Origin: Anaerolineaceae bacterium
GTDB lineage: Bacteria > Chloroflexota > Anaerolineae > Aggregatilineales > Phototrophicaceae
Length of the DNA: 64,000 nucleotides
Reading direction: 5' to 3'
NCBI GenBank assembly: GCA_028818375.1
Contig: JAPPOB010000010.1
Coordinates: 1-64,000 of the forward strand
Shown here: positions 45,917-56,569 of the stretch, in pieces
How the letters are laid out: every line of letters begins with the position of its first letter
How positions within the stretch are numbered: the stretch's first letter is position 1
Program-made: the position numbers and the translations under genes
Notes under the pieces: model-generated
Databases searched by the model: none
What the model was told of the DNA's origin: nothing
Seen by the model: only the letters and a program-made list of their open reading frames with translations

Positions 45917-48605
45917 GCACGGTTTGCAGGATGCCGCCGTTGCGGTAGTAGTCCACCTCGACCGGCGTATCCAGGCGCACGTTGACCTCAAATTGGCTTG
46001 TACTGCCCTGGTCGTCGCTGGCCGCGACGGTCAGGCGTTGGCCAGGCTGAATGTCTTCCGGCACGGGAATGTCGAAGTGCTCCGCGCCTGTTAATCCCAA
46101 TGACCTCGCGCTCTCGCCGGGCAGGAAGGTCAGCGGCAGCACGCCCATCATCACAAGGTTGCTGCGATGAATGCGCTCAATGCTCTCGGCGATGACCGCG
46201 CGAGCGCCCAGCAACTGCGCGCCCTTGGCGGCCCAGTCTCGGCTGGAACCCATGCCATAGTCCTGGCCCGCCAGCACGATCAATGGCGTGCCCTCGGCGA
46301 TATAACGCAAGGCGGCGTCGTAGATTGGCAGGGTCTCTCCGCTCGGGAAGTGGGTCGTGATGCCACCTTCCGTCCCCGGCAACAGCTGGTTGCGCAGGCG
46401 CACGTTGGCGAAGGTGCCGCGCATCATGACTTCGTGGTTGCCGCGACGGGATCCGAAGCTGTTGAAATAGGGCGGGCTCACGTCCCGGTCCTGCAACCAG
46501 AGTCCCGCCGGCCCGTTCACGGCGATGGCGCCCGCCGGCGAAATATGGTCCGTCGTCATTGAATCGCCGGCCATGACCAGCACGCGGGCGCCTTCAATGG
46601 ACTGCAAGGGCTGTGGCTCTGGCGCCAGGTCGATGAAGAATGGCGGCTCCTGGATGTAGGTGCTGTCCGGGTCCCAGCGGTAGACGGCCTCGTCCGGGCT
46701 GGGGATTTCGTTCCACATGGCGTTGCCGTCGTAAACATTGCCGTATTGCTGCTTGAACAGAGCGGGCGTCAGGCAATTCTGGATGGTGTCGAGTACCTGT
46801 TCCCGGGTGGGCCAGATGTCGACCAGGTAGACATCGCGACCGTCGCCGTCCTGACCCAGGGGCTCGTTCAGCAGGTCGAAGTTGACCGTGCCAGTCAGCG
46901 CGTAGGCGACTACCAGCGGCGGGGAGGCCAGGTAGTTGGCGCGCACGTCCGGGCTAATGCGGCCACCAAAATTGCGGTTGCCGCTCAATACAGCGGCGGC
47001 GACCAGGTCCGCCTCGCGGACGGCTTCGGAAACCTCTTCCGGCAGGGGCCCGCTGTTGCCGATGCAGGTCGTGCAGCCATAGCCCACGGTGTGGAAGCCA
47101 AGTTGCTCCAGGCAGGGAGACAGCCCCGCCTGGTCCAGATAGGCGGTGACCACGCGCGAGCCAGGCGCCAGGCTGGTCTTGACCCAGGGTTTGCGACGCA
47201 GCCCCTTCTCCACGGCATTTTTGGCCAGCAGACCGGCGGCAACCATGACCGAGGGATTGCTGGTATTGGTGCAGCTTGTGATCGCGGCGATGACGACCGC
47301 GCCGTGTTCCATGGTGGCGCTGTGACCGTTGTGTCGATAGGTCGCACTGCGGGCCAGTTGGGAGTCGGAGAGCTCATAACCCTGCGGCCCGACCGGCGCG
47401 CGCAGCGCGCGCCGAAAGGCCGGCTGCATGTCCTGCAGCAATATCCGGTCCTGCGGCCGTAGCGGGCCGGCCAGACTCGGCTGGACGCTGCCCAGGTCCA
47501 GTTCCAGCGTGTCGTTGTATTCCGGGTCCGGCGTATCAGCTGTGCGGAACAGCCCCTGCAACTTGCAGTAGCGTTCCACCAGCTCAATCTGGCTCTCGTC
47601 GCGACCCGTGCGCCGCAGATAGCTCAGGGTCTCGTCGTCGACCGGGAAGAAACCGATGGTCGCGCCATATTCCGGCGCCATGTTGGCGATGGTGGCGCGA
47701 TCGGGCAGGGTCATGCTGTCCAGACCGCTGCCATGGAATTCAACAAACTTGCTGACTACGCCTTTCTCGCGCAACATCTGGGTGACGATGAGCACCAGGT
47801 CGGTGGCAGTGGCCCCTTCGGGCAGACTGCCGGTCAGACGGAAACCAATGACCTCGGGCATGAGCATGTAGACGGGCTGGCCCAGCATGGCGGCCTCGGC
47901 CTCTATGCCCCCCACGCCCCAGCCGACGACGCCAAGGCCGTTGATCATGGTGGTGTGGCTATCCGTGCCGACCAGCGTATCCGGCAGGGCCACCGGCTCG
48001 CCGTCCGCTCCCTTGTATAGCTGTACGACTCTTGCCAGGTATTCCAGGTTCACCTGGTGCACGATGCCGGTGGCCGGTGGCACGACACGGAAGTTGTCAA
48101 AGGCTTTTTGGCCCCAGTGCAGGAATTCGTAGCGCTCGCGATTGCGCAAAAACTCCATCTCGGCGTTGCGGGGCAGGGCATCCGGCCGGGCGAAGACATC
48201 CACCTGCACCGAATGGTCGATGACCAGGTCAACGGGGACAACGGGGTTGATTTTGGCCGGGTCGCCGCCCATGCGTTGCATGGCGCTGCGCAAGGCGGCC
48301 AGGTCGACGACCGAGGGCACGCCGGTGAAGTCCTGCAGGATGACCCGGGCGGGCTTGAAGGGGATTTCGACAGGGTTGTAGGCGGCAGCATCCCAGCTGG
48401 CCAGATTCACCACAGCCTGCTCGTCTACCTGAAAGTTGTCCAGATTGCGCAGGGCGTTTTCGAGCAGCACCCGGATACTGAAGGGCAAAGGATCAATATG
48501 GCCGATGCCCTGCCGGACCAATGAGTCGAGTCGGAACACGGTTGCTTCGCCGCTACCCGTATCAAAAAGGCTGCGCGCCCCAAAGCTGTCAAGTGGCTTG
48601 TTCAT
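45894..48605 (-). CDS. acnA: aconitate hydratase
   Basis: 903 residues, AcnA/IRP-type. Interconverts citrate and isocitrate in the TCA cycle. The 4Fe-4S ligands lie in [11 protein letters not shown] and [33 protein letters not shown] and [13 protein letters not shown] are also invariant. Start at ATG 48605 with a G-rich ribosome site; the frame upstream is not conserved. The gene's 3' end is the boundary of the AT-rich cassette. An extended -10 promoter lies about 40 bases upstream of the ATG. Confidence 0.96.
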   Translation of the reverse strand: MNKPLDSFGARSLFDTGSGEATVFRLDSLVRQGIGHIDPLPFSIRVLLENALRNLDNFQVDEQAVVNLASWDAAAYNPVEIPFKPARVILQDFTGVPSVVDLAALRSAMQRMGGDPAKINPVVPVDLVIDHSVQVDVFARPDALPRNAEMEFLRNRERYEFLHWGQKAFDNFRVVPPATGIVHQVNLEYLARVVQLYKGADGEPVALPDTLVGTDSHTTMINGLGVVGWGVGGIEAEAAMLGQPVYMLMPEVIGFRLTGSLPEGATATDLVLIVTQMLREKGVVSKFVEFHGSGLDSMTLPDRATIANMAPEYGATIGFFPVDDETLSYLRRTGRDESQIELVERYCKLQGLFRTADTPDPEYNDTLELDLGSVQPSLAGPLRPQDRILLQDMQPAFRRALRAPVGPQGYELSDSQLARSATYRHNGHSATMEHGAVVIAAITSCTNTSNPSVMVAAGLLAKNAVEKGLRRKPWVKTSLAPGSRVVTAYLDQAGLSPCLEQLGFHTVGYGCTTCIGNSGPLPEEVSEAVREADLVAAAVLSGNRNFGGRISPDVRANYLASPPLVVAYALTGTVNFDLLNEPLGQDGDGRDVYLVDIWPTREQVLDTIQNCLTPALFKQQYGNVYDGNAMWNEIPSPDEAVYRWDPDSTYIQEPPFFIDLAPEPQPLQSIEGARVLVMAGDSMTTDHISPAGAIAVNGPAGLWLQDRDVSPPYFNSFGSRRGNHEVMMRGTFANVRLRNQLLPGTEGGITTHFPSGETLPIYDAALRYIAEGTPLIVLAGQDYGMGSSRDWAAKGAQLLGARAVIAESIERIHRSNLVMMGVLPLTFLPGESARSLGLTGAEHFDIPVPEDIQPGQRLTVAASDDQGSTSQFEVNVRLDTPVEVDYYRNGGILQTVLRNLLRD

Positions 48606-48643
48606 CGTTCCCCCGGGTACAGCGAAAGACTGGACACAATGAG

Positions 48644-48652
48644 ATTTTAGCA
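48644..48652 (-). promoter_or_regulatory. extended -10 promoter element of acnA
   Basis: Reverse strand TGC-TAAAAT (48652-48644), about 38 bases before the acnA ATG. No good -35 is seen, as is usual for extended -10 promoters. Confidence 0.5.
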
Positions 48653-48756
48653 GAAAGCTGGGGAGGCCGGCAGCGCGCCTGGCCTTGACGTGCGTTCCCT
48701 GCACAGAGAAAATCGGCTACACTGCGACGCAGAAACCGGGATGGCGAGGGCAGACC

Positions 48757-49488
48757 ATGAGCAGCAACCGCATGCGGACGCGTGAGCGGCGCCGGGCACG
48801 GGAACAGCATTCACGGCGACAACGACAGATGCTGCTGCTGGCCGCCGTAGTGGTCATCGCTGCCGTCGCGGTGCTGGCGTATGTCATCACCAGTCAGCCC
48901 GCCGAAGCGCCGGTCAGTGATGCTGTGATGGCCAGTTACGAGGGCATTCCGCATTCGGAGACGGACGAGGGCTTCCCCTTGCTGGGAGATCCGGCCGCGC
49001 CGGTGCAGGTCAGCGAGATTTCCAGCTTCGATTGTCCTTCCTGTGGAAACTTTTATCGAACGATCACGCCGTCGCTTGTCGAGCGCGTGAAGGCCGGCGA
49101 CATTTCCTTTGTCTACATCCCGATTTTTGGTACGGGCGGAATCCCCAATGGCGAAGGCGCCAACCGGGCCGCGCTTTGCGCCGGTGAGCAGGGCAGATTC
49201 TGGGAGTATCATGGCGCCCTGTTTGAGTGGCAAATGACCTACGCCAATCAGGCCTTCGCCAGCAATCGCCTCGCCAGTGGCATAGATAATCTGGGCATCG
49301 ACCGGGCCGCCTGGGATGCCTGCATGGCCAGCGGGCGTCCGGACGAGGTAATCAGGGCCGCCAACACCCTGGTCAGCCGCACCGAAGGCTTCCGCGGCAC
49401 GCCTTCCGTGCTGGTCAACGGCGCCCTGGTGGACTCCACGCTGGCCGGAATTGAGGCCGCCATCGCTTCGGCCCTGGTCTCCGGCTGA
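48757..49488 (+). CDS. membrane-anchored DsbA/thioredoxin-like protein
   Basis: 243 residues. A basic N-terminus and one membrane helix (about 25-45) anchor a DsbA-type domain outside the cell. The active site is FDCPSCGNFY (Cys93, Cys96), and FRGTPSVLVNG supplies the cis-Pro loop. Members form or repair disulfides in exported proteins. GAGGG precedes ATG 48757. Divergent from acnA, convergent with the HIT gene. Confidence 0.9.
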   Translation: MSSNRMRTRERRRAREQHSRRQRQMLLLAAVVVIAAVAVLAYVITSQPAEAPVSDAVMASYEGIPHSETDEGFPLLGDPAAPVQVSEISSFDCPSCGNFYRTITPSLVERVKAGDISFVYIPIFGTGGIPNGEGANRAALCAGEQGRFWEYHGALFEWQMTYANQAFASNRLASGIDNLGIDRAAWDACMASGRPDEVIRAANTLVSRTEGFRGTPSVLVNGALVDSTLAGIEAAIASALVSG

Positions 49489-49496
49489 GATTGAGG

Positions 49497-49847
49497 TTAG
49501 GTACGGCGCGTCAACATCGGTCCAAGGGGTCTCCCGCCGAGCAGGTGCAAGTGCAGGTGGTAAACCTCCTGACCGCCATGCTCGTTGCAGTTGATGATCA
49601 GGCGGTAACCGTTGGCGTCGATCTCTTCTTCTGCCGCCAGTTGCCGGGCGACGACGAACATGTGTCCCAGCAATTGCTCGTCGGCTGCTGACACGTCATT
49701 GGCAGTCGGGATTTCGCGATTGGGCACGATGAGGATATGCGTCGGCGCTTGCGGGCTGATGTCGCGAAAGGCTGTGACCTGGTCGTCCTGGAAGACCATG
49801 TCGGACGGGATTTCCCCCGCAATGATTTTGGCAAAAATCGTGCTCAT
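49497..49847 (-). CDS. HIT family nucleotide-binding protein
   Basis: 116 residues. The histidine triad is HLHLH (His97, His99, His101), with the N-terminal [12 protein letters not shown] typical of the HINT/HIT group. These proteins hydrolyse nucleotide phosphoramidates or dinucleotides. It follows fabG on the same strand after 15 bases. Confidence 0.95.
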   Translation of the reverse strand: MSTIFAKIIAGEIPSDMVFQDDQVTAFRDISPQAPTHILIVPNREIPTANDVSAADEQLLGHMFVVARQLAAEEEIDANGYRLIINCNEHGGQEVYHLHLHLLGGRPLGPMLTRRT

Positions 49848-49862
49848 TCCTTCACCCCTGTT

Positions 49863-50606
49863 TCAAATGGCCGTGCCGCCATCCACCGCCAGCACCTGGC
49901 CAGTGATGAGCGCAGCATCGTCCGAGACGAGAAAGGCTACGGCGCGGGCGACGTCCTCGACTGTGGCCAGTTGGCGCAGGGCGGCGAATTCCCGCGCCAA
50001 GTCGGTCAAATCTTCCAGGTTGCGTGTCAGATCGGTGATGATGAAGCCAGGCGCAACTGCGTTCACCGTGATGTTGCGTGGGCCGACTTCTTTCGCCAGC
50101 GCCTTGGTGAGTCCGACGAGGCCGGCCTTGCTGGCGCTGTAGTTGGTCTGGCCGCCCTGACCCATGAGGCCGCTGATGCTGGTGACGTTGACGATACGAC
50201 CGTAGCGTTTGCGCATCATGCTGCGCACCGCCGCCCGCGAACAAAGCCAGGCGCTGCGGAGATTGGTTTGCAGAACGTCGTCGAAGTCCTGGGGCTTCAT
50301 CAACATGATGACGTTGTCGCGAGTGATACCCGCATTGTTGACGAGAATGTCCAGGCGATCGTATTCACTCGTCGCCGCCTTGATCAGCGCCGCCGCTCCG
50401 TCTTCCTCGCTCACGTCGGCCCGAATGGCGCCGGCCTGTCCCTCGCCTTCACGGATGAGTGCGACGACTTCATCGGCGGCATTCGCATTCTGAACGTAAT
50501 TGACGACCACCGTTGCGCCACGCCGCGCCAGTTCAAGCGCGATGCCGCGGCCGATTCCGCGGCTGGCGCCGGTCACGATGGCGACACGATCCTCAAGTTG
50601 CTTCAT
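49863..50606 (-). CDS. fabG: 3-oxoacyl-ACP reductase (SDR)
   Basis: 247 residues. NADPH-binding TGASRGIGRGIA, NNAG motif at 90-93, and the catalytic set Ser143, Tyr156 and Lys160 in NYSASKAGL. The ending DDAALITGQVLAVDGG is FabG-like. It reduces 3-oxoacyl-ACP in fatty acid elongation; a related SDR role cannot be excluded because no other fab gene is adjacent. ATG 50606 chosen over an upstream start. Confidence 0.88.
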   Translation of the reverse strand: MKQLEDRVAIVTGASRGIGRGIALELARRGATVVVNYVQNANAADEVVALIREGEGQAGAIRADVSEEDGAAALIKAATSEYDRLDILVNNAGITRDNVIMLMKPQDFDDVLQTNLRSAWLCSRAAVRSMMRKRYGRIVNVTSISGLMGQGGQTNYSASKAGLVGLTKALAKEVGPRNITVNAVAPGFIITDLTRNLEDLTDLAREFAALRQLATVEDVARAVAFLVSDDAALITGQVLAVDGGTAI

Positions 50607-50638
50607 TGGTGGTCCGGATCCTCTGCAAGATGTACGCA

Positions 50639-50667
50639 AAGATACTTCCTGAGGCCTCTGTCTTCAA
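50639..50667 (-). promoter_or_regulatory. possible promoter of fabG
   Basis: Reverse strand: TTGAAG (50667-50662), 17-base spacer, TATCTT (50644-50639), about 32 bases before the fabG ATG. Confidence 0.4.
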
Positions 50668-50681
50668 CGGCCAGGCGTTAA

Positions 50682-52223
50682 TCAGCCGCCCACCCAGCCC
50701 AGCAATTCGATTTGACCGCGTAAATCGCCCGTGAGATTGCGCAGCCCGAAACCGTTGCGGTTGGCGGCGTAGACGTCGATGCGACCGTCGATGCGTGGAT
50801 TGATGCCGGTGAAAGCCAGCTGACCGTCTCTCGAATAGACCGGGTCACACATGCCTGGTGGCATGCTGCCACTGGCGACGACGAAAAAGCTCGCGTCAAG
50901 GACGCGTACGCCGTAAGGGCAAAAGCCTTTGGTGCCGCCCAGGGCAAGACGTTGACCGTCGGGCGACCAGGCGGCCGCCATGCCGAAGCGCGGGAAGACG
51001 AGGCGCGGCAGAATGCCAACGCGTTGGCCACTTGCGTCCAGCAGAGTGGTCACACTGGCGGTTTGCGAGGTGTCCTGCAAGACAACGCGGCTGCCATCCG
51101 GAGACCAGATTTCCATCAGGCTGCCCTGGCCGGAACCTGCACTCGGCGGGTTCACGCGATGTTCCTGCCCGCTCGCCAGGTCAATCAGATAGATGCTGCG
51201 CTGCAGATCCCCTTCGGCAATGCTGACCAGGTTCTCGTTGACCCAGACTGGCGCTTCGCCGACCCAGCGGTCCGAGAGTCGTCGCAGTTCGCCGCTTGCG
51301 AGGTTCAGCAGCCAGGGATTGCCGCCATTTCGGACTTCATCCCGCTGCAGGTCACAGCCATCTGGCGCTCCGGGCTGCCAGCCGCCAGGGCAGCGGGCCC
51401 GGTCTGAAACGAAGAGCAGGGCACGGCCATTCGGTGACCAGGATGGCCAAAAGTCGCGATTTTGACTGCGTGTCAGATTGACGAAGGCGCCAGAGGCCCG
51501 GTCAATGCTGAAGATGTCGATGCCCCAGTTGTTTTCTGCGGCGACCACCAGGCGCGAGCCGTCCGGCGCCCAACGGGCGTCACTTGCAACATCCCGCTGC
51601 AAGAGGGAATCAATCGCCAGCACGCGACTGCTGATGCCGGTTTCCGTGTCAAGCAGGTAGATTCCTGCATTGGCCAGAGGTTCGCTGACAAACCAGGAGA
51701 TGCCGTTGCCAGGAGGCGCCACAGCGATTCCGGAAACGGTGTCCGCATTCATTTGAATCACCGGCAGACGCAGCCCGCCGGTCAGGGGGACTGCGAAATA
51801 GACAATCTGGCTGTTGGTATTGGGACGCGGAGTGCGCACGTCATAATCTGGCAGGCGGTCGTTACGGTTGATAAATGCCACCATGGGCGAGTCGATTCCG
51901 TCGCGCAGGGAGGGTGGCACGTCGACGGTCTGCCAGTTGTCGTAGACGAAACGTGGCCCCGGTACCGGTGTGATAGTGGGCGTCGGCGTCACTGTCGCCG
52001 TACGAGTCACAGTGGCGTCGGGTGTGATGGTGGGCGTGACTGTTGCAGTCGGTGTCGACGATGGCGTCGCGGAAGGGGGAGGGGTCGCTGTGGCAGTCGG
52101 CAGGGGTGTCGGGGAGGGTAACAACGTGGCTGTTGGCGAAGCGGTGGGCGTGGGCGCGACCAACGCCTGGCAGGCGCTGATCAGGAAGGCCAGCAGTGGC
52201 AGGGATCTGAGAAATAAAGTCAT
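50682..52223 (-). CDS. WD40/TolB-like beta-propeller lipoprotein
   Basis: 513 residues. Lipoprotein signal with lipobox LISAC (Cys18), then a low-complexity Thr/Pro/Ala linker (about 22-90), then a propeller of TolB/PD40 repeats, recognisable by WSPNGRALLFVSD, WAPDGSRLVVAAE and WSPDGQRLALGG. It is anchored outside the membrane and probably binds other proteins or polymers. The linker is encoded by repetitive DNA. It lies alone between fabG and the LysM gene. Confidence 0.85.
   Translation of the reverse strand: MTLFLRSLPLLAFLISACQALVAPTPTASPTATLLPSPTPLPTATATPPPSATPSSTPTATVTPTITPDATVTRTATVTPTPTITPVPGPRFVYDNWQTVDVPPSLRDGIDSPMVAFINRNDRLPDYDVRTPRPNTNSQIVYFAVPLTGGLRLPVIQMNADTVSGIAVAPPGNGISWFVSEPLANAGIYLLDTETGISSRVLAIDSLLQRDVASDARWAPDGSRLVVAAENNWGIDIFSIDRASGAFVNLTRSQNRDFWPSWSPNGRALLFVSDRARCPGGWQPGAPDGCDLQRDEVRNGGNPWLLNLASGELRRLSDRWVGEAPVWVNENLVSIAEGDLQRSIYLIDLASGQEHRVNPPSAGSGQGSLMEIWSPDGSRVVLQDTSQTASVTTLLDASGQRVGILPRLVFPRFGMAAAWSPDGQRLALGGTKGFCPYGVRVLDASFFVVASGSMPPGMCDPVYSRDGQLAFTGINPRIDGRIDVYAANRNGFGLRNLTGDLRGQIELLGWVGG
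51955..52160 (-). repeat. low-complexity DNA encoding a Thr/Pro linker
   Basis: Irregular short repeats of ACN-CCN and GTN codons give TPTAT-like peptide repeats between the lipid anchor and the propeller. The unit is not regular enough for a defined tandem repeat. Confidence 0.7.
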
Positions 52224-52280
52224 GTGGGTTGCCCTGGGCAACGAGGAATCACTTTTTGCAACCGCCGGAAATGACAGCGA

Positions 52281-52970
52281 TCAGGCAGGTCTTGTTTCAA
52301 CCACGACAATGAAAGGCTCCTGTTCACCGCTGCTGTACAGGACCAGCAAGGTGTAGCGGGTCGTCTCTTGCGGGCAGACTTCACGGATTCCACGACCGCT
52401 GACAGGCACGCCGTCGAAGAAAACGGCATCGACGTTTTCTATTTCCCAACGAAGGATGGTGCATTCACCGGCAAGCAGAGCTGTGCTGTCCGCGCTGAAC
52501 AGAAGTGGCGTTGCTGTCTCCGCCACCCCCGCTGTTGTCGGGTCGGCTGTGGGAGTAATTGACTCTGCAGTCCCTGGAATGCGCAACACCTGCCCTGCCT
52601 GAATGAAGTCGGCGTCTTCGATGCAATTGGCGGATTGTAGTTGCGAGACCGTCAGGCCATAGGTCTGTGCAATGACAAACAGGGAATCTCCGGACTGAAT
52701 GACATGGCTTCCGCCCCAGTCCGGTCGTGGCGTGCAAGCCGTCGGCGCCACTGTCGCCGGCATCACCAGGGTAACCGGCGGCAGGGTACTCGTGACGGGC
52801 AGGATGATCGTCGCTGAATGTGCAGCGACAGGCGTGGTGGCAGGGCGCGTCGTCGCGCTTGCCGACGAGGTCGGGGTTGCAGCACTGGTCGCAGTAGCCG
52901 GTGGCGCGCCCTGGGCGCAGGCCGAAAGGACAAGGGTCAACACAAACAGGCCGGCAAATGCCCTGTTCAT
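52281..52970 (-). CDS. LysM domain lipoprotein
   Basis: 229 residues. Lipobox LSAC (Cys18), Thr/Ala/Pro-rich linker (20-70), one LysM peptidoglycan-binding motif (about 88-132: HVIQSGDSLFVIAQTYGLTV ... AGQVLRIPG) and a C-terminal Ig-like module (WEIENVDAVFFDG to CPQETTRYTLLV). It likely sits on the cell wall. The start overlaps the pfkB stop (ATGA), linking it to the lon-pfkB genes. Confidence 0.85.
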   Translation of the reverse strand: MNRAFAGLFVLTLVLSACAQGAPPATATSAATPTSSASATTRPATTPVAAHSATIILPVTSTLPPVTLVMPATVAPTACTPRPDWGGSHVIQSGDSLFVIAQTYGLTVSQLQSANCIEDADFIQAGQVLRIPGTAESITPTADPTTAGVAETATPLLFSADSTALLAGECTILRWEIENVDAVFFDGVPVSGRGIREVCPQETTRYTLLVLYSSGEQEPFIVVVETRPA

Positions 52971-53944
52971 CGCTGGATTTCTCCTGAACCGGCAGCCAGC
53001 AACTCTTTCACTTCGGCACGATTCACCAGGGCAACGTCGCCGGGTATGCTCAACTTGAGGGCCGCCACGGCGTTGCCATAGCGCAGGGCAGCGGACAAAT
53101 CGCTCTCCTCAAGCAGGGCGCAGTGGAGGCCGGCGGCAAAGGCATCGCCGGCGCCAATACGGTCGACCGGGGCGACCAGCGGGAATGCCGGCGCGCAGTG
53201 TAAATGACTGCCGTCGTATGCCACGGTCGGCTCGGCCCCCTGAGTGATCACGACAGTTGGCCGGCGCCAGCGATCGTAAAGTCGGCGGGCCAGGGATTCG
53301 GCCTCTTCCTGGACCTGGAGGAGCTTGCGGGCATCTCGCGCAGCACTGATGACAAGGTCGCTCTTTTTCGCCAGGTCATCGACCACCGGTCGACACGCAT
53401 CCCAGGACCACAGTTTTTGGCGATAGTTAAGGTCAAGAGTGACATGCGTGCCGGCAACGCACGCCTCTTCGACGGCGCGCCGCACGGTCGCCTGGCAGGA
53501 GGCGCTCAATGCGGGCGTGATGCCACTCAAATGCAGGTGACGCGTGTGCTGCAGCGCAGTCCAGTCGAAATCGTCGGGCTGCATTTTACTGGCGGCTGAC
53601 CGGGCGCGGTCGTAGATGACACGGGTAGGGCGGGGCGCACTGCCGAATTCGATGAAATAGGTCCCCAGACGGGCATCCTCATCCGGGTCAAGCACCACGC
53701 CGGAGACATCGACGCCATGGCCGCGCAACACTCTGAGGACATTCTCTGCGAGGGCGTTGCGTGGCAGTCTCGACCACCACGCGACCCGCATGCCGAGGCG
53801 CACGAGGGCGATGGCGATGTTGCTCTCGGCGCCACCGATCTGGATTTCCAGGTTGCGGGCAGTGACCAGGCGTTCCACGCCTGCCGGGGCAAGGCGCAAC
53901 ATGCTCTCGCCCAAAGTCAGCAGGTCCAGCTGCCGCGTTGTCAC
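52967..53944 (-). CDS. PfkB family sugar kinase (2-keto-3-deoxygluconate kinase-like)
   Basis: 325 residues, ribokinase fold. The catalytic base Asp267 lies in GAGDAFAAG and the sugar-binding start is LGESMLRLAPAG and IGGAESNIAIAL. The pattern is closest to KdgK-type kinases, which phosphorylate 2-keto-3-deoxygluconate, but fructokinase-like substrates are possible. ATGA overlaps with both lon and the LysM gene. Confidence 0.88.
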   Translation of the reverse strand: MTTRQLDLLTLGESMLRLAPAGVERLVTARNLEIQIGGAESNIAIALVRLGMRVAWWSRLPRNALAENVLRVLRGHGVDVSGVVLDPDEDARLGTYFIEFGSAPRPTRVIYDRARSAASKMQPDDFDWTALQHTRHLHLSGITPALSASCQATVRRAVEEACVAGTHVTLDLNYRQKLWSWDACRPVVDDLAKKSDLVISAARDARKLLQVQEEAESLARRLYDRWRRPTVVITQGAEPTVAYDGSHLHCAPAFPLVAPVDRIGAGDAFAAGLHCALLEESDLSAALRYGNAVAALKLSIPGDVALVNRAEVKELLAAGSGEIQR

Positions 53945-56388
53945 CCGGCCTCTCCCCGCTCAATGGGTGCCGGCACTGGCGTCTGAGCTTCATCCACGCT
54001 GCCGAGCGGTACGTGGCCATTGGCGGGTGGCAGCAATACCAGATCGATGACCTGCTTCATCGAATCGACCAGGTGAATGTCAAGACTTCGTCGCAGTCGT
54101 TTGGGCACATCGACGAGGTCCTTGCGGTTGCTGGCGGGCAATATCACGTCGGATAGCCCTGCGCGACGCGCAGCCATCAGTTTTTCGCGCACGCCGCCGA
54201 CCGGCAACACCTTGCCCCGCAGCGTGATTTCGCCCGTCATGCCGAACTCCGGCCGCACGGGTCGCTCGCTCATGGCGGAAACCAGCGCGGTCGCCAGCGT
54301 GATGCCGGCGGAAGGGCCTTCCTTGGGGACGGCGCCCTCGGGCACGTGCACGTGGATGTCGGTCTGTTCCAGCTCTTCAGCCGGGAAGACGAACATTTTT
54401 GAAAGCGACCGCACGTGACTGAGCGCAGTCTGGGCCGATTCCTGCATGACGTCGCCAAGGTTGCCGGTCATGGTCAGGCTGCCCTTGCCGGGCAAAAGGG
54501 AAACTTCAAAGATCGCGATGTCGCCACCGCCAAGGGTCCAGACGAGGCCGGTTGCCATGCCCAGGGAGGGGCCATCCAGGGCGCGCGTACCCAGAAAATG
54601 AGGAGGCCCCAGCCAGCGGGAAACCATGCCCGCATTGATGCGGGCCGGATGAGGCCGGTCTTCGGCGACCATTCGCGCCAGCTTGCGGTTGATGTTGGCG
54701 ATCTCGCGGTTCAGGTTGCGGACGCCAGCCTCCCAAGTGTAGTCGCGAATGATCGTCTGCAGGGCCGATTGTTCCAGGCGAAGGCCACGTTCCTCGAGTC
54801 CGTGCCGGGCAAACTGCCTGGGGATGAGGAACTGTCGCGCGATGTCGATCTTTTCTTCTTCAAGGTAACCCGGGAACTCAATGACCTCCATGCGGTCCAG
54901 CAGGGCAGGTGGCAGGGTATCCAGTTCGTTGGCGGTTGTGATGAACAGCACCTGGGAAAGGTCGTAGGGTACCTCCAGATAGTGGTCCGAAAACTTGCTG
55001 TTTTGCTCCGGATCCAGCACTTCCAGCAGGGAATCAGCGGGGTCGCCGCGGAAATCCATGCCCAGTTTGTCAATTTCGTCCAGCATAAAGACCGGGTTGA
55101 TGGTGCCGGCACGCTTCAGGGTCTGCAGGATGCGGCCCGGCAAGGCTCCGATATAGGTGCGCCGGTGACCGCGAATCTCGGCCTCGTCACGGACGCCGCC
55201 AAGACTGACACGCACAAACTTGCGCCCCAGCGCCCGTGCAATGCTTTCTCCCAGAGAAGTTTTGCCGACACCCGGTGGCCCCACGAAACAAAGGACCGGA
55301 CTTTCCATGCGTTTGCCCGCCAGCTTGCGAACGGCTATGGCTTCCAGGATTCGGTCCTTGACCCGCGGCAGACCGTAGTGACCGGCATCCAGCACCTGGC
55401 GGGCATGGCTGACGTCCAGGTTGTCCTCACTTGCCTGGCTCCAGGGGAGGGAGATGATCCAGTCTATCCAGGTGCGCAGGATTCCGGCCTCCGGTGTGGC
55501 TGGTGGCATGCTTCCCAAACGGGCAAGCTCCTTCAGCGCCCTTTCCTGCGGTTCCGGCGGCAACTGCGCTTCATCAAGTTGTCTGCGCAGATCGGCCTGT
55601 TCCTGCTGGAAGACGTCGCCTTCTCCCAGTTCACCCTGGATCACGCGCAACTGCTCGCGCAGCCAGATTTCACGTTGACCGCGCTCAAGTTCATCGTGTA
55701 CGCGACTGTTCAGGTCTTCCTCGATTTCCAGTGCACCGAGTTCCTGTTGCAGCAGTTCCGTCACCCTGGCCAGACGGTCCCGCGGAACAAAGGTTTCCAG
55801 CACGTCCTGGCTGATTGCCGTGGACAGGGACAGGGACGACGCGACCAGGTCCGCCAGCCAACCGGGGTCGTCGGTGTTCAGTGCGTAGAGCAACATGTCC
55901 TCCGGGATGTTCCTGTTAAATTCGACCAGTTTGCGAAACATGTTGACGACGGCCTTCATCATCACAGGCCCGGCGTCGTCAGACGGGTGGCCGTCTTCAA
56001 TCAAGCGCGCCCTGGCGGAGAGGCAAGTTTCGCCTTGCAGGAACTCAACCACCTCAACGCGCCGACGGCCCTGGGCGAAGATGCTGCGAGTCTCGTCCGG
56101 CATGTGCAACACGCGCCCTGGCGCCAGTTCAGTGCCTATGCGATAGAGGTCGTCCGGGTCGGGTTCCGCGTCGCCGGCGTCTCGCCGCAAGAGCCCAATG
56201 ACTGTCCCCAGTTTGCTCCTGGAGGATTCTGCCGCCAGCAACGCCTGGCGAGTGTCGAGATAAAGGGTGGTGACGATTTCGGGGAAGACAGCGCCGCCCG
56301 AGATCGGCAGCACCGGGCAGGTGATCAGTCCCTCGCTGTCCGGTTGGGCGTCGCGAACACTGTAGAAATCACCCGTTTCACCAGGCAT
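53941..56388 (-). CDS. lon: ATP-dependent protease Lon
   Basis: 815 residues. N-terminal LON substrate domain (1-200), AAA+ module with GPPGVGKTS and MLDEIDKLG, and the C-terminal protease with Ser693 in PKEGPSAG and Lys736. The usual PKDGPSAG has Glu here instead of Asp. Degrades misfolded and regulatory proteins in the cytoplasm. Start at ATG 56388; the upstream open frame is not family-like. It has its own promoter and heads the lon-pfkB-lysM run. Confidence 0.96.
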   Translation of the reverse strand: MPGETGDFYSVRDAQPDSEGLITCPVLPISGGAVFPEIVTTLYLDTRQALLAAESSRSKLGTVIGLLRRDAGDAEPDPDDLYRIGTELAPGRVLHMPDETRSIFAQGRRRVEVVEFLQGETCLSARARLIEDGHPSDDAGPVMMKAVVNMFRKLVEFNRNIPEDMLLYALNTDDPGWLADLVASSLSLSTAISQDVLETFVPRDRLARVTELLQQELGALEIEEDLNSRVHDELERGQREIWLREQLRVIQGELGEGDVFQQEQADLRRQLDEAQLPPEPQERALKELARLGSMPPATPEAGILRTWIDWIISLPWSQASEDNLDVSHARQVLDAGHYGLPRVKDRILEAIAVRKLAGKRMESPVLCFVGPPGVGKTSLGESIARALGRKFVRVSLGGVRDEAEIRGHRRTYIGALPGRILQTLKRAGTINPVFMLDEIDKLGMDFRGDPADSLLEVLDPEQNSKFSDHYLEVPYDLSQVLFITTANELDTLPPALLDRMEVIEFPGYLEEEKIDIARQFLIPRQFARHGLEERGLRLEQSALQTIIRDYTWEAGVRNLNREIANINRKLARMVAEDRPHPARINAGMVSRWLGPPHFLGTRALDGPSLGMATGLVWTLGGGDIAIFEVSLLPGKGSLTMTGNLGDVMQESAQTALSHVRSLSKMFVFPAEELEQTDIHVHVPEGAVPKEGPSAGITLATALVSAMSERPVRPEFGMTGEITLRGKVLPVGGVREKLMAARRAGLSDVILPASNRKDLVDVPKRLRRSLDIHLVDSMKQVIDLVLLPPANGHVPLGSVDEAQTPVPAPIERGEAG

Positions 56389-56423
56389 GAAGCGCGTCCA
56401 CCTCCCCGGGCAATGGTGTAAAC

Positions 56424-56452
56424 ATTCTACCCTGGCCCCAGAGACCGGTAAA
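56424..56452 (-). promoter_or_regulatory. promoter of the lon operon
   Basis: Reverse strand: TTTACC (56452-56447), 17-base spacer, TAGAAT (56429-56424). A GGGGAGG ribosome site follows at 56407-56401. Confidence 0.6.
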
Positions 56453-56569
56453 GCACAGCGCCCACCTGACCACCCGAGACGACTCCTGGTCTGGACGCTT
56501 CTGTGTGACTTGACACAGGGACGCCTGCCAGGCAAGACTGGTGCGACAGAAGCGGGGGAAGGCGCAAGC

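Noticed and set aside
51955..52190. Repetitive DNA as a CRISPR-like or satellite array
   Set aside because: It is irregular, in frame, and encodes the Thr/Pro linker of a lipoprotein.
54415..56421. Open frame of 668 codons on the plus strand opposite lon
   Set aside because: It has no family pattern, and lon is certain. Long antisense frames are expected in GC-rich coding DNA.
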